Below the pieces are notes generated by a model. The model was given only the letters and a program-made list of their open reading frames with translations, did no database searches and was not told the DNA's origin. A DNA stretch of 64,000 nucleotides from Sphingosinicella ginsenosidimutans (GTDB lineage Bacteria > Pseudomonadota > Alphaproteobacteria > Sphingomonadales > Sphingomonadaceae). Below are positions 26,919 to 38,788 of the stretch, piece by piece. The stretch lies in contig NZ_VOQQ01000001.1 in NCBI RefSeq assembly GCF_007995055.1, positions 124,001 to 188,000 on the forward strand, read 5' to 3'. The position numbers and the translations under genes are program-made. Positions within the stretch are counted from its first letter, which is position 1. Each line of letters begins with the position of its first letter.

Positions 26919-28457
26919 ATGGGACGTATGATCGCCCGCTGCTGGGCCGCGCTGCTGCTCGCGCTGCTCGCCGTCGCGACGCCGGCGCATGCCGACGACA
27001 TATCGGCGGCCGGGCGAAGCGTCGTGCGTGTCGTCGTCATCGCGTTCGGCGAGGACGGCGAGGTCGTCGATTTCGGCCATGGCAGCGGCTTCGCGATCGC
27101 GCCCAACCGGATCGTCACCAATGCCCATGTCGTCGCGATGACGCAGGCGCAGGAGGGCGGCAGCGTCACCGTCGGCGTCGTCCCGTCGGAAGGGAACCAG
27201 GCCTATCGGGCGCGGGTCGTGACCGTGGATCCGGCCCGCGATCTCGCGCTGCTCGAGCTGCCGCAGGGCTCGATCCCCTCGATCCCGCTCTATGTCGGGC
27301 CGATCGACGACGGGACGTCGGTGGCGGCGCTGGGCTATCCGGGCAATGTCGATCTCGCGACCGCGCGTTCGGCGGAGGATTATATCCGCCCCCTCCCCTC
27401 GACGCGCTCGGTCGGCATCTTTTCCAACCTGCGCACGATCAACGGCATCACGCTGCTGCTCCACACCGCCCAGATCGCGCGCGGCAACAGCGGCGGGCCG
27501 CTGCTCGATCAGTGCGGCCGGGTGATCGGCGTCAACACGCTCATCACCCATAATGACGAGGGCGATTCGAGCTTCGCCTTCGCCGTCTCCAACCGCGAGC
27601 TGACGCAGTTCCTGCGCCAGGCGAACCAGCCGTTCCAGGCGATCGACACGCCCTGCGTCTCCATGGCCGACCAGTTGCGGGCCGACCAGGAGCGCGCCGA
27701 TGCCGCCGCCCGCGCCGCCGACGAAGCCGCCGATCAGCGCGCCCGCCGGGCGGCCGACGAACGCGCCCGGACGCTCGCCGAGATCGAGGACCGGCGCGAC
27801 ACCAGGCTCGGCATCGCCGCCCTGCTGCTCGCCTTGTCGCTGCTCGCGTTCGAAGCCGCCGGCATCCTCTACGTGAAGGACCAGCGGAAATATCTGATCC
27901 CCGTCGCTGCGGCGGGCGCGCTCCTTATCCTTGCAGCGATCATCGTCTTCGCGACCCGGCCGAGCATCCAGGCCGCGCTCGCCGAGCGCCCCGCCGCGCC
28001 GCCGGTCGCGACGCCGCCGCCGACCCGCTTCGTCGGCCGGAACCTGTGCCGGATCGTCCCGGAACGAAGCCGAGTCACCGTTTCCTCGACCGACCCGGTC
28101 ACCATCGACTGGAGCGTCGGCGGCTGCGCCGACGGGCACACCCAATATGCGCGGCAGGGCGAGGTGTGGACCCGCATCATCGTGCCCGAGGACGACGCGG
28201 CGGTCGCCGCAACCAGCTTCAACCCATCGACCGGCGAATATGTGGTCACCCGCTACCTGCTCGATGGCCAGGCGATGACGCGGCTGCGGGCGTTGCAGGG
28301 CGACAGCGACAAGAGCTGCTCGCCGAACGAGGAGGCCAGAACCATCCTCGCGGACCGCCAGCGCGAGCTTGCCGCGCAGCTGCCCCGCCTGCCGAACGAG
28401 CGGCTGGTCTATGCCTGCGAGCGCGAGGGCGCGGCGACGCCGGCCGGGGCGCATTAG
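26919..28457 (+). CDS. Membrane-anchored trypsin-like serine protease
   Basis: 512 residues, ATG with GGGGAGAA 8 nt upstream. A signal segment (about 4-25) is followed by a chymotrypsin-fold domain with triad H70 (TNAHVV), D108 (DPARDLALLEL) and S191 (RGNSGGPLLD). An Ala/Arg/Asp/Glu-rich probable coiled coil (250-295), two hydrophobic helices (about 298-318 and 327-346), a Pro linker and a Cys-containing C-terminal domain follow. No PDZ domain, unlike DegP. The topology suggests a periplasmic protease tied to the inner membrane. Possibly cotranscribed with the upstream metalloprotease gene; 4-bp convergent overlap with ada. Confidence 0.82.
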   Translation: MGRMIARCWAALLLALLAVATPAHADDISAAGRSVVRVVVIAFGEDGEVVDFGHGSGFAIAPNRIVTNAHVVAMTQAQEGGSVTVGVVPSEGNQAYRARVVTVDPARDLALLELPQGSIPSIPLYVGPIDDGTSVAALGYPGNVDLATARSAEDYIRPLPSTRSVGIFSNLRTINGITLLLHTAQIARGNSGGPLLDQCGRVIGVNTLITHNDEGDSSFAFAVSNRELTQFLRQANQPFQAIDTPCVSMADQLRADQERADAAARAADEAADQRARRAADERARTLAEIEDRRDTRLGIAALLLALSLLAFEAAGILYVKDQRKYLIPVAAAGALLILAAIIVFATRPSIQAALAERPAAPPVATPPPTRFVGRNLCRIVPERSRVTVSSTDPVTIDWSVGGCADGHTQYARQGEVWTRIIVPEDDAAVAATSFNPSTGEYVVTRYLLDGQAMTRLRALQGDSDKSCSPNEEARTILADRQRELAAQLPRLPNERLVYACEREGAATPAGAH

Positions 28458-29539
28458 GGCCGCGCCCGCTCCCGCGCCAGCAGCCTGGCCTTGCGCTCCA
28501 GCCCATAGGCATAGCCGCCGAGCGTGCCGTCGGTGCGGATGACGCGGTGGCAGGGGATCAGCACAGCGATCGCATTGTCGCCGTTCGCCGACCCGGCCGC
28601 GCGCACCGCCGCCGGCCGCCCGACCGCGGCGGCGATCTGCGCGTAGCTTCGCGTCTCGCCCGCCGGGATGCGCTGGAGCTCGCGCCACACCGCCTCCTGG
28701 AAGGCCGTCCCGCGCACGTCGAGCGGAAGATCATGCGGCTTTTCCGGCGCGTTCACCGCGGCCACCGTCCGGCGCACCAGATCGGCCATCGCCGCGCCGC
28801 CCGGCTCGATCGTCGCATTCGGGAAGCGCCGCCGAAGCGCGCCCTCGTCCTCGTCGAAGGAGAGGCGGCAAATGCCCTTGCCGGTCGCCGCGACGAGCAT
28901 GGTGCCGAGATCGGTTTCGGCGGTCGCCCAGCGGATCGTCTCGCCGCGCCCACCGTCGCGCCAGGCCGACGGGGTCATGCCGAGCCGGCGCTTCGATTCG
29001 GCATAGAAGCGGGCGGGGCCGGAGTAGCCCGCATCGTAGATGGCGTCGGTGATCCGCGCATTGTCCGCCAGCGCCGCCTCGGCCCGCTTCGCGCGCAGCG
29101 TCCGGTAATAGGCCGCCGGCGTGACCCCGGTCGCGCGCTTGAACAGGCGGTGGAAATGATGCGGTGAATAGCCGACCGCCCCGGCCAGCGCCTCCAGCGA
29201 CAGCGCGTCCTGCGCGTCGGCGATCAGGCGATAGGCCTGCTCAAGCGCCGCATCGTCGCGCGCGACCTCGTCCGGCTTGCACCGGAGGCAGGGCCGCAGC
29301 CCCGCCGCCTCGGCCTCGGCGCCGGTCGCGAAGAAACGGACATTCTCGCGCCGCGGGTGCCGCGCGGCGCAGGACGGACGGCAATAGATGCCGGTGGTGA
29401 GCACGCCGGTGACGAAGCGTCCGTCCATCCTCCGGTCGCGCCGCATCACCGCCGCCCAGGCGGCCTCGTCCGAAACAGGCTGCGCGTCGTTCACCGCCCC
29501 TGACCTATTCGCGCGCGGCAGATGTGCAATGCTCGCCAT
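28454..29539 (-). CDS. ada: Ada: methylphosphotriester/O6-methylguanine methyltransferase and regulator
   Basis: 361 residues from the ATG with AGAGGAA upstream; TTG (29545) and GTG (29494) are other options. N-terminal zinc domain with four Cys (C53, C57 in TGIYCRPSC, C84 and C87 in CLRC), the first accepting methyl from phosphotriesters; AraC-type HTH (about 100-190; YSPHHFHRLFKRATGVTP); RNase-H-like domain and the C-terminal MGMT with IPCHRVIRTDG, whose Cys takes the O6-methyl group. Full-length bifunctional Ada, so the adaptive response is likely self-regulated. It directly follows the DUF1203 gene (coupled). Confidence 0.96.
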   Translation of the reverse strand: MASIAHLPRANRSGAVNDAQPVSDEAAWAAVMRRDRRMDGRFVTGVLTTGIYCRPSCAARHPRRENVRFFATGAEAEAAGLRPCLRCKPDEVARDDAALEQAYRLIADAQDALSLEALAGAVGYSPHHFHRLFKRATGVTPAAYYRTLRAKRAEAALADNARITDAIYDAGYSGPARFYAESKRRLGMTPSAWRDGGRGETIRWATAETDLGTMLVAATGKGICRLSFDEDEGALRRRFPNATIEPGGAAMADLVRRTVAAVNAPEKPHDLPLDVRGTAFQEAVWRELQRIPAGETRSYAQIAAAVGRPAAVRAAGSANGDNAIAVLIPCHRVIRTDGTLGGYAYGLERKARLLARERARP

Positions 29540-29541
29540 GC

Positions 29542-30009
29542 TCAATTCCTCTCGATCCGCGCGAGGAAGCAGCCATAGGTCGCCGCGTGGGCGTGGACGG
29601 CCGCGACGTCGGGCCGCGAGAGCAGCTCGCGAATCCTCGCATCCGCCTCGCCCGGCACGGCGAGCAGGCCGTGCTTCAGCAGGCCATCGGCCCCGAAGCC
29701 GCGAAGCGAAAGCGTGCGGCTGTCGAGACAGCCCGGCACCTCGTCCGTGAAGCTGGCCGGCGCGTCGGCATCCCTACGCACGTAGATCGCATAGGTCGTG
29801 CGGAACGGCCCATCGACATCGTGCGAGACATGGTTGAGCAGGATCAGCTCCTCGCCCTCGTCCGCATCGCGCAGGCTCACCCGGCAGGGATAGCCGCGCG
29901 GCGCGTCCGCGGTCACCCGCATCGCCCCGCGCGCCGCAAGCTCCGCGTCGGTCATTTCGAACAGGCCCTCGAACGCCTGCCGCGCCAGTCCTTCGATCCG
30001 GTAAGCCAT
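29542..30009 (-). CDS. DUF1203 family protein
   Basis: 155 residues, MAYRIEGLARQAFEGL, with AAGGAG 7 nt upstream (an adjacent ATG 3 nt earlier is equally possible). Typical DUF1203 features: PRGYPCRVSLRDADEGEELILLNH in two pieces and VHAHAATYGCFLARIER at the end. No signal or membrane helix; function unknown. The stop overlaps the ada leader by a TTGA step, so the two are likely cotranscribed, which may link it to alkylation response. Confidence 0.85.
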   Translation of the reverse strand: MAYRIEGLARQAFEGLFEMTDAELAARGAMRVTADAPRGYPCRVSLRDADEGEELILLNHVSHDVDGPFRTTYAIYVRRDADAPASFTDEVPGCLDSRTLSLRGFGADGLLKHGLLAVPGEADARIRELLSRPDVAAVHAHAATYGCFLARIERN

Positions 30010-30100
30010 CATGGGTCTCCTTCTTGTCGAAGGCCGATTTGCCGCGTTCACAGGCAGACTGCGTCCCGCGGCTTGCGGTCAAACCGGAGGAAGGCGGGGC

Positions 30101-30553
30101 TCAGCCGAAGGTCGCGTAATGATCCTCGGCAAAGCCGGTGCCGCGACGAAGCGCCCACGCGCCGCGGACGCCGCCGACGAACGCGCCGATGAAAATGGCA
30201 CCGATAATGACTCCCCCGATACTCGGCGCGAGAACGATGCCCAGCACATAGAGGGCGGTCGCGAGCGGAACCACGAACGCGCCCTTATAAATGTGGAGTC
30301 GCCACGCGGCCACCAACGGCAATATGATGTCGGTCAGGACCGCGACCGCCAGCAAGGACGCCGCCACCCTGCCACCGCCCAGACCGCGGAAAGAAAGGCC
30401 GCTGGTCAATGCGAAGAACCCGTAGAGGAGTGTACGCAGGCCCGCGACGATCAGGAAGCATAGCTTGGCCGAATCCATCGCGGATTGCGCGCCGGCCCTT
30501 GTTGTAAGATCCGGCTGCCAGATTTGGCGCAGCCCACCCCCTTCATAAGCCAT
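30101..30553 (-). CDS. Multi-pass membrane protein, unknown
   Basis: 150 residues starting MAYEGGGLRQIWQPD, with GGGAGGAAC upstream. Four hydrophobic segments (about 30-50, 62-82, 90-108, 112-135) and a charged C terminus. No family recognised. It is divergent from atpH across 196 bp that carry the likely atp promoter. Confidence 0.65.
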   Translation of the reverse strand: MAYEGGGLRQIWQPDLTTRAGAQSAMDSAKLCFLIVAGLRTLLYGFFALTSGLSFRGLGGGRVAASLLAVAVLTDIILPLVAAWRLHIYKGAFVVPLATALYVLGIVLAPSIGGVIIGAIFIGAFVGGVRGAWALRRGTGFAEDHYATFG

Positions 30554-30640
30554 GATCGTTCCTCCCCCAACGATCTGGATAACAGAGACATGCCGATTTG
30601 CCAGCGCGAAAGGCAGCGTCCACGCCCTGGCCCATCCATC

Positions 30641-30669
30641 TTGCATCGCAGCAAGGCCCCTGCTACGGC
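30641..30669 (+). promoter_or_regulatory. Candidate promoter of the atp operon
   Basis: TTGCAT, 17-bp spacer, TACGGC, followed by cgcccg; the pattern fits alphaproteobacterial housekeeping promoters. Located about 80 bp upstream of the atpH GTG. Confidence 0.35.
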
Positions 30670-30749
30670 GCCCGCGACCCATGGGAGGCGCCCCCGCGCG
30701 CCCGCATTCGCGCATGGGTCGAAATCAGATTCGGGGAGTTGCGACGCGC

Positions 30750-32836
<2,087 letters not shown>

Positions 32837-32842
32837 TCCTGT

Positions 32843-32920
32843 TCCCCGGCTCAGGCCGGGGACCGGGCGGTGCTCCCGCGCCGTTTTTTGTTTAGGACTG
32901 GGCCCCGGCCCTCGCCGGGG
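32843..32920. repeat. Palindromic repeat in the atpA-atpG spacer
   Basis: Two hairpins, TCCCCGGC/GCCGGGGA (32843-32862) and CCCCGGC/GCCGGGG (32903-32920), whose outer arms also pair, with a T-run (gttttttg) in the middle. It resembles a dispersed 'TTCCCCGGC..GCCGGGGAA' family. The right end abuts the atpG Shine-Dalgarno AGAGGA. It could tune the alpha/gamma ratio by mRNA processing. Confidence 0.75.
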
Positions 32921-32936
32921 AACGACAGAGGAATAA

Positions 32937-33811
32937 ATGGCCAGCCTCAAGGCGCTCAAGATCCGGATCTCCTCGGTCAAGTCGACCCAGAAGATCACCA
33001 AGGCGATGAAGATGGTCGCCGCCGCCAAGCTCCGCCGCGCCCAGGCGGCGGCCGAGGCCGCGCGCCCCTATTCCGAGCGGATGGCGAGCGTGATGGCGAG
33101 CCTCGCCTCGAAAGTCGCCGTCGGCCCGCAGAGCCCCAAGCTCCTCGCCGGCACCGGCAAGGATCAGACGCACCTGCTCGTCGTGTGCACCTCCGACCGC
33201 GGCCTTGCAGGCGCGTTCAACACGAACATCGTGCGCGCGGCGCGGCGCAAGGCCGAGGAGCTGACGGGCCAGGGCAAGAACGTCTATTTCTACCTGGTCG
33301 GCCGCAAGGGTCGCGCGGTGATCCAGCGCTTCTTCCCCAAGCAGATCATCCATCAGCACGATACGAGCGAGATCAAGCAGGTCGCCTTCGCGGACGCGCA
33401 GGCGATCGCGAACGACCTGGTCGAGCGCTACCAGACCGACGGCATCGACGTCGTTCACCTCTTCTACGCCAAGTTCCAGTCGGCCCTGGTCCAGGAACCG
33501 GTGGCGCAGCAGATCATCCCGGTCCAGGCGATCGAGGGCGCGCCCGCGGCCGCCGCCGGCGCCGCCGTGGATTATGAGCCGGACGAGGAGGAAATCCTCG
33601 CCGAGCTTTTGCCACGCAACGTCGCGGTGCAGATCTACCGGGCCTTGCTGGAGAACGCGGCTTCTGAGCAGGGTAGCCGGATGACCGCCATGGACAATGC
33701 GACGCGCAACGCCGGCGACATGATCAACCGGCTCACCATCGAATATAATCGTACGCGTCAGGCGGCCATCACCAAGGAGCTGATCGAGATCATCTCCGGA
33801 GCGGAGGCCCT

Positions 33812-33815
<4 letters not shown>
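32937..33815 (+). CDS. atpG: ATP synthase F1 subunit gamma
   Basis: 292 residues. Central rotor shaft. Starts [24 protein letters not shown] with the [12 protein letters not shown] helix; C-terminal helix [17 protein letters not shown] and [16 protein letters not shown] small insert ([16 protein letters not shown], about 200-218) is normal for alphaproteobacterial gamma. SD AGAGGA at 32927-32932. The stop overlaps the next gene by ATGA. Confidence 0.99.
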
Positions 33816-35690
<1,875 letters not shown>

Positions 35691-35700
35691 TCGGACATCC

Positions 35701-35794
35701 CCCTCCCGCGTGCGGGAGGGGCCGGGAGAGTGCCCGTCGAGGCCTCTCCCTTGTAAAACAGGCCCTCCCCCGACCCCTCCCGCAAGCGGGAGGG
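35701..35794. repeat. Palindromic repeat pair in the atpD-atpC spacer
   Basis: Two copies of CCCTCCCGC-NN-GCGGGAGGG (35701-35720, loop GT; 35775-35794, loop AA) flank a 54-bp core, with outer sequences also complementary. The right copy runs straight into the purine-rich GGGAGGGAGAGAG ahead of atpC, which serves as its ribosome binding site. Confidence 0.85.
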
Positions 35795-35808
35795 AGAGAG
35801 AAGAAGAA

Positions 35809-36069
35809 ATGGCAGACCTTCACTTCGAGCTCGTCACCCCCGAGAAGCTGGTCCGTTCCGAGGACGTCTACATGGTCGTCGTCCCCGGCACCGAGGGCGA
35901 TTTCGGCGTGCTCGCGGGCCATGCCCCGGTCATGTCGACGATCCGCGACGGCGAGCTTTCGGTTTATCGCACCGCCGGCGCCGAGCCCGAGCGGATCGCG
36001 ATCGAAGGCGGCTTCGCGGAGGTCGGCGATCGCGGGCTGACCGTGCTCGCCGAGAAGGCTTCGGCTTAA
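35809..36069 (+). CDS. atpC: ATP synthase F1 subunit epsilon (short form)
   Basis: 86 residues, [20 protein letters not shown]. Only the N-terminal beta-sandwich ([19 protein letters not shown]) is present; the C-terminal two-helix inhibitory domain is missing, as in many alphaproteobacteria, where the zeta subunit takes over inhibition. Last of the five F1 genes. SD comes from the adjacent repeat. Confidence 0.95.
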   Translation: MADLHFELVTPEKLVRSEDVYMVVVPGTEGDFGVLAGHAPVMSTIRDGELSVYRTAGAEPERIAIEGGFAEVGDRGLTVLAEKASA

Positions 36070-36154
36070 GCGCCGCCGACGCGTTTGCCGGTTGCCCTTC
36101 GCGCCGCACCCTTGATAAGAACGCGGCCCAACAGGCTTCTTACAGGGATCGATC

Positions 36155-36289
36155 ATGGCTGCGGACGAGAGCGAACGCGCGCTGAAGGCGCATGAGGGCA
36201 CCTACCAGCGATTCACCGGCCTCATGAAATATGGCGCGGTGATCTGTTTCATCGTCGCCATCCTCGTCGTTCTGATCATCCGCAACTGA
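36155..36289 (+). CDS. aa3-type cytochrome c oxidase subunit IV
   Basis: 44 residues: MAADESERALKAHEGTYQRF, then a single transmembrane helix (about 26-42) and IIRN. Fits the small bacterial aa3 oxidase subunit IV family (COX4_pro_2), a one-helix accessory subunit in the inner membrane. Short, so easily missed. It precedes pntAA by 25 bp, a linkage common in this group; likely same transcript. Confidence 0.82.
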   Translation: MAADESERALKAHEGTYQRFTGLMKYGAVICFIVAILVVLIIRN

Positions 36290-36314
36290 ACTGGCGCGAA
36301 GGGGGGTCGGGGGG

Positions 36315-37442
36315 ATGAAGATCGCGGTTCTGAAGGAAAGCGCCCCCGGCGAGCGCCGGGTCGCCGCAACGCCGGAAACGGTGAAGAAATATATCGCGCT
36401 CGGCGCCAGCGTCGCTGTCGAGAAGGGGGCCGGCGAAGCCTCGACCATCGCGGATGCGGATTACGAAGCGGCCGGCGCCAGCGTCGGCGCGCGCGCCGCG
36501 ACGCTGAAGGACGCGGACGCGATCCTGGTCGTCCAGGGTCCGGAGACCAAGGCTCTGAACGGCGTCAAGGCGGGCGCGTTGCTGATCGGTGCGCTCAACC
36601 CGTTCGGTCGCCGGGCCGAGGTTGATGCCTATGCCGCCGCCGGGATCGAAGCGCTGGCGATGGAATTCGCCCCGCGCATCACCCGCGCCCAGAGCATGGA
36701 CATCCTTTCCAGCCAGGCGAACCTCGCCGGCTACAAGGCGGTGCTCGATGCGGTCGCCGAATATGGCCGCGCGCTGCCGATGATGATGACCGCCGCCGGC
36801 ACCATCCCGGCCGCCAAGCTGTTCGTCATGGGCGTCGGCGTCGCCGGCCTGCAGGCGATCGCGACCGCGCGCCGGCTCGGCGCCCAGGTTTCCGCCACCG
36901 ACGTGCGCGCCGCGACCCGCGAGCAGATCGAGAGCCTCGGCGCGAAGCCGATCTTCGTCGAGAAGGTCGCAGGCATCGAGGGCGAGGGCGCCGGCGGCTA
37001 TGCCACCGAAATGTCCGACGAATATAAGGCCGCCCAGGCGGAGCTGGTCTCCAGCCATATCGCCAAGCAGGACATCGTCATCACCACCGCCTTGATCCCT
37101 GGACGGCCCGCGCCGCGCCTGATCAGCGACGCGCAGGTCGCGACGATGCGGCCGGGAAGCGTGATCGTCGATCTCGCCGTCGAGCAGGGCGGCAATGTCG
37201 AGGGCGCGGTCGCCGGCGAGGTGGTCGAGCGGCACGGCGTCAAGATCGTCGGCCACAAGAACGTGCCGAGCCGGCTCGCTGCCGATGCGTCGGCGCTCTT
37301 CTCGCGGAATCTCTACAATTTCCTGTCCGCCTTCTGGGATGCGGACACCAAGGCCCCCGTCCTTCCCGACGACGACGAGATCGTGAAGGGCGTCCGCCTC
37401 ACGCAAGGCGGCAAGGTGGTGAACGAGAGACTGCTGGCGTAA
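36315..37442 (+). CDS. pntAA: NAD(P) transhydrogenase subunit alpha, part 1
   Basis: 375 residues. NAD(H)-binding domain I of proton-translocating transhydrogenase, which makes NADPH from NADH using proton-motive force; peripheral, cytoplasmic. MKIAVLKESAPGERRVAATPETV at the N terminus (given in part), the GxGVAGLQAIATARRLGA dinucleotide fold, and a mobile-loop region (EMSDEYKAAQ). The membrane part of alpha is the separate pntAB. ATG with GGGGGG upstream. Confidence 0.96.
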   Translation: MKIAVLKESAPGERRVAATPETVKKYIALGASVAVEKGAGEASTIADADYEAAGASVGARAATLKDADAILVVQGPETKALNGVKAGALLIGALNPFGRRAEVDAYAAAGIEALAMEFAPRITRAQSMDILSSQANLAGYKAVLDAVAEYGRALPMMMTAAGTIPAAKLFVMGVGVAGLQAIATARRLGAQVSATDVRAATREQIESLGAKPIFVEKVAGIEGEGAGGYATEMSDEYKAAQAELVSSHIAKQDIVITTALIPGRPAPRLISDAQVATMRPGSVIVDLAVEQGGNVEGAVAGEVVERHGVKIVGHKNVPSRLAADASALFSRNLYNFLSAFWDADTKAPVLPDDDEIVKGVRLTQGGKVVNERLLA

Positions 37443-37443
37443 C

Positions 37444-37614
37444 AATCCTCCCCCGGCACGAGGAGAGGGACCGCACGAAGCGCGGTGGAAGGGCTGGCAC
37501 GGTGCTGAGAGGTCCTGGCGCCACGATCGGCAGAGCGCGCAAACTCCGGAAGGCTGTGTCCCTTCCCGAAGTCCTCGATGGGGCGCGTCGCACCTCCCTG
37601 TGGCGTGGAGGATT
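37444..37614. repeat. AATCCTCC-bounded palindromic element after pntAA
   Basis: A 171-bp stretch bounded by AATCCTCC and its complement GGAGGATT. Inside is the hairpin ACCGC..GCGCGGT and other partly complementary blocks. It begins 1 bp after the pntAA stop and ends 1 bp before the GTG of the next gene, so its right end is that gene's Shine-Dalgarno (GGAGGA). Related ends occur at 45305-45343. Confidence 0.65.
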
Positions 37615-37615
37615 T

Positions 37616-37987
37616 GTGAGGGCGGCCTTGCTGGCCCTTCTCTGCGCCGCGTGCGGCTCGACGCCGAATCCTCCCAATTCACAGCCTCTCCGCCAGGCGG
37701 CCTTCCGTGAAGCTTCCGCCAAGGCATTCCTTCTCACCTGCCCCGGCGCGTCCGGCCGGGCCGAGGTCGCCGCCCAGGCGCGGCGGTTCGACGAGCTCGT
37801 CCAGCTCGCGGCGCGCAAGGGAGCGGATTATCCGATCTGGGCGGGAGCCAATGATTATGCCGCGATCGCACGCCAGGGCCCGCGCGAGCGGTGCACAAGC
37901 GGCGGCGATGCGTATAATCAGGCGCTGGCGGCCTATTCCGGCGCGTTGGACGGGCTGGCGCGCGCGATCGCGGAGGTTCGGCAATGA
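37616..37987 (+). CDS. Putative lipoprotein within the pnt operon
   Basis: 123 residues from GTG with GGAGGA 3 nt upstream. A hydrophobic start VRAALLALLCAACGS suggests a signal peptide with imperfect lipobox (CAAC). The rest is helical, with paired Cys (LLTCPG and RERCTSGG) and a motif KGADYPIWAGANDYAAIA. No family recognised. It sits between pntAA and pntAB, overlapping the next secreted-protein gene by ATGA. Exported, so not a transhydrogenase subunit in the usual sense. Confidence 0.65.
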   Translation: MRAALLALLCAACGSTPNPPNSQPLRQAAFREASAKAFLLTCPGASGRAEVAAQARRFDELVQLAARKGADYPIWAGANDYAAIARQGPRERCTSGGDAYNQALAAYSGALDGLARAIAEVRQ

Positions 37988-38412
37988 TCAGATGGTCCCT
38001 TCCGTTCCTGGCCGGCGCGATGCTGGCCCTCGTCCCCCCCGCCCCCGCCGCGGCCGGCACCGGCTGGAGCCGGGCGAGCGACCTTTCGGCTTATTCGGCG
38101 ATGCGCCTTTACGGCGGCATCGCGCGCGAACAGCAGGTGCTGTGCGCCGGCTTCGCGCCCGCCCGGGTCGCCGCGCGGTGGGACGAGCGCTATGGCGCGC
38201 GCGAGGCGGCGCTGCGCGACGCGCTCGCGGCGCGGCACGGCGCCGAGGCGGTCCGCCGGGCGGGCGATCCGCGCGCGCTCCGCGAGCCTTGCCGGCCGCT
38301 TCCCGACGGCCATTGGGAGCGGCGCTATTCCCGCCTGCTACGGCTGCTCGAAAGCCGCATGGATCCGGCCTGGCCAGGCCTCGCGCCACGCCGGTTAGGG
38401 GCGCCGGACTAA
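37984..38412 (+). CDS. Secreted protein within the pnt operon
   Basis: 142 residues, ATGA overlap with the gene before. Signal peptide about 1-24 (ends PAAAAG). Mature part Arg/Ala-rich and helical, two Cys (QQVLCAGF and REPCRP). The short QQVLCAGFAP resembles the TCPGAS region of its neighbour, hinting at distant kinship. Function unknown. The 91-bp gap to pntAB contains the pntAB SD. Confidence 0.65.
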   Translation: MIRWSLPFLAGAMLALVPPAPAAAGTGWSRASDLSAYSAMRLYGGIAREQQVLCAGFAPARVAARWDERYGAREAALRDALAARHGAEAVRRAGDPRALREPCRPLPDGHWERRYSRLLRLLESRMDPAWPGLAPRRLGAPD

Positions 38413-38503
38413 CCACTCGACAGCAGCGCGCGGCGGGGGCAAGGTGCGGCCCGCAAGGACAGGGGCCGAGTCAGGGGCGACACGGCTCAACAGGGGGAGA
38501 GCG

Positions 38504-38788
38504 ATGGACTTCATCACCATCCTGTCGATTTTCGTGCTCGCCTGCTTCGTCGGCTATTTCGTCGTCTGGTCGGTGACGCCCGCGCTGCACACACCGCTGA
38601 TGAGCGTGACCAATGCCATTTCCTCCGTCATCGTCGTCGGCGCGCTGATCGCCGCGGCCGCCGCCGGCTCCACCGGATCGAAATGGCTCGGCCTCGCCGC
38701 CGTGGTCATGGCAAGCATCAACATCTTCGGCGGCTTCGCGGTCACGGCCCGAATGCTCGCCATGTACAAGAAGAAGGAGCGGCGCTGA
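38504..38788 (+). CDS. pntAB: NAD(P) transhydrogenase subunit alpha, part 2
   Basis: 94 residues, ATG with GGGGGAG upstream. Membrane part (domain II) of the alpha subunit: three to four helices (ILSIFVLACFVGYFVVW; LMSVTNAISSVIVVGAL; INIFGGFAVTARML) and a Lys-rich end. LMSVTNAISS is the conserved proton-channel segment. The stop overlaps the pntB start (TGATG). Confidence 0.96.
   Translation: MDFITILSIFVLACFVGYFVVWSVTPALHTPLMSVTNAISSVIVVGALIAAAAAGSTGSKWLGLAAVVMASINIFGGFAVTARMLAMYKKKERR

Noticed and set aside
37502..37615. Upstream extension of the pnt lipoprotein frame (38 codons)
   Set aside because: Lies inside the repeat element, has no SD, and the GTG at 37616 gives a signal peptide directly.
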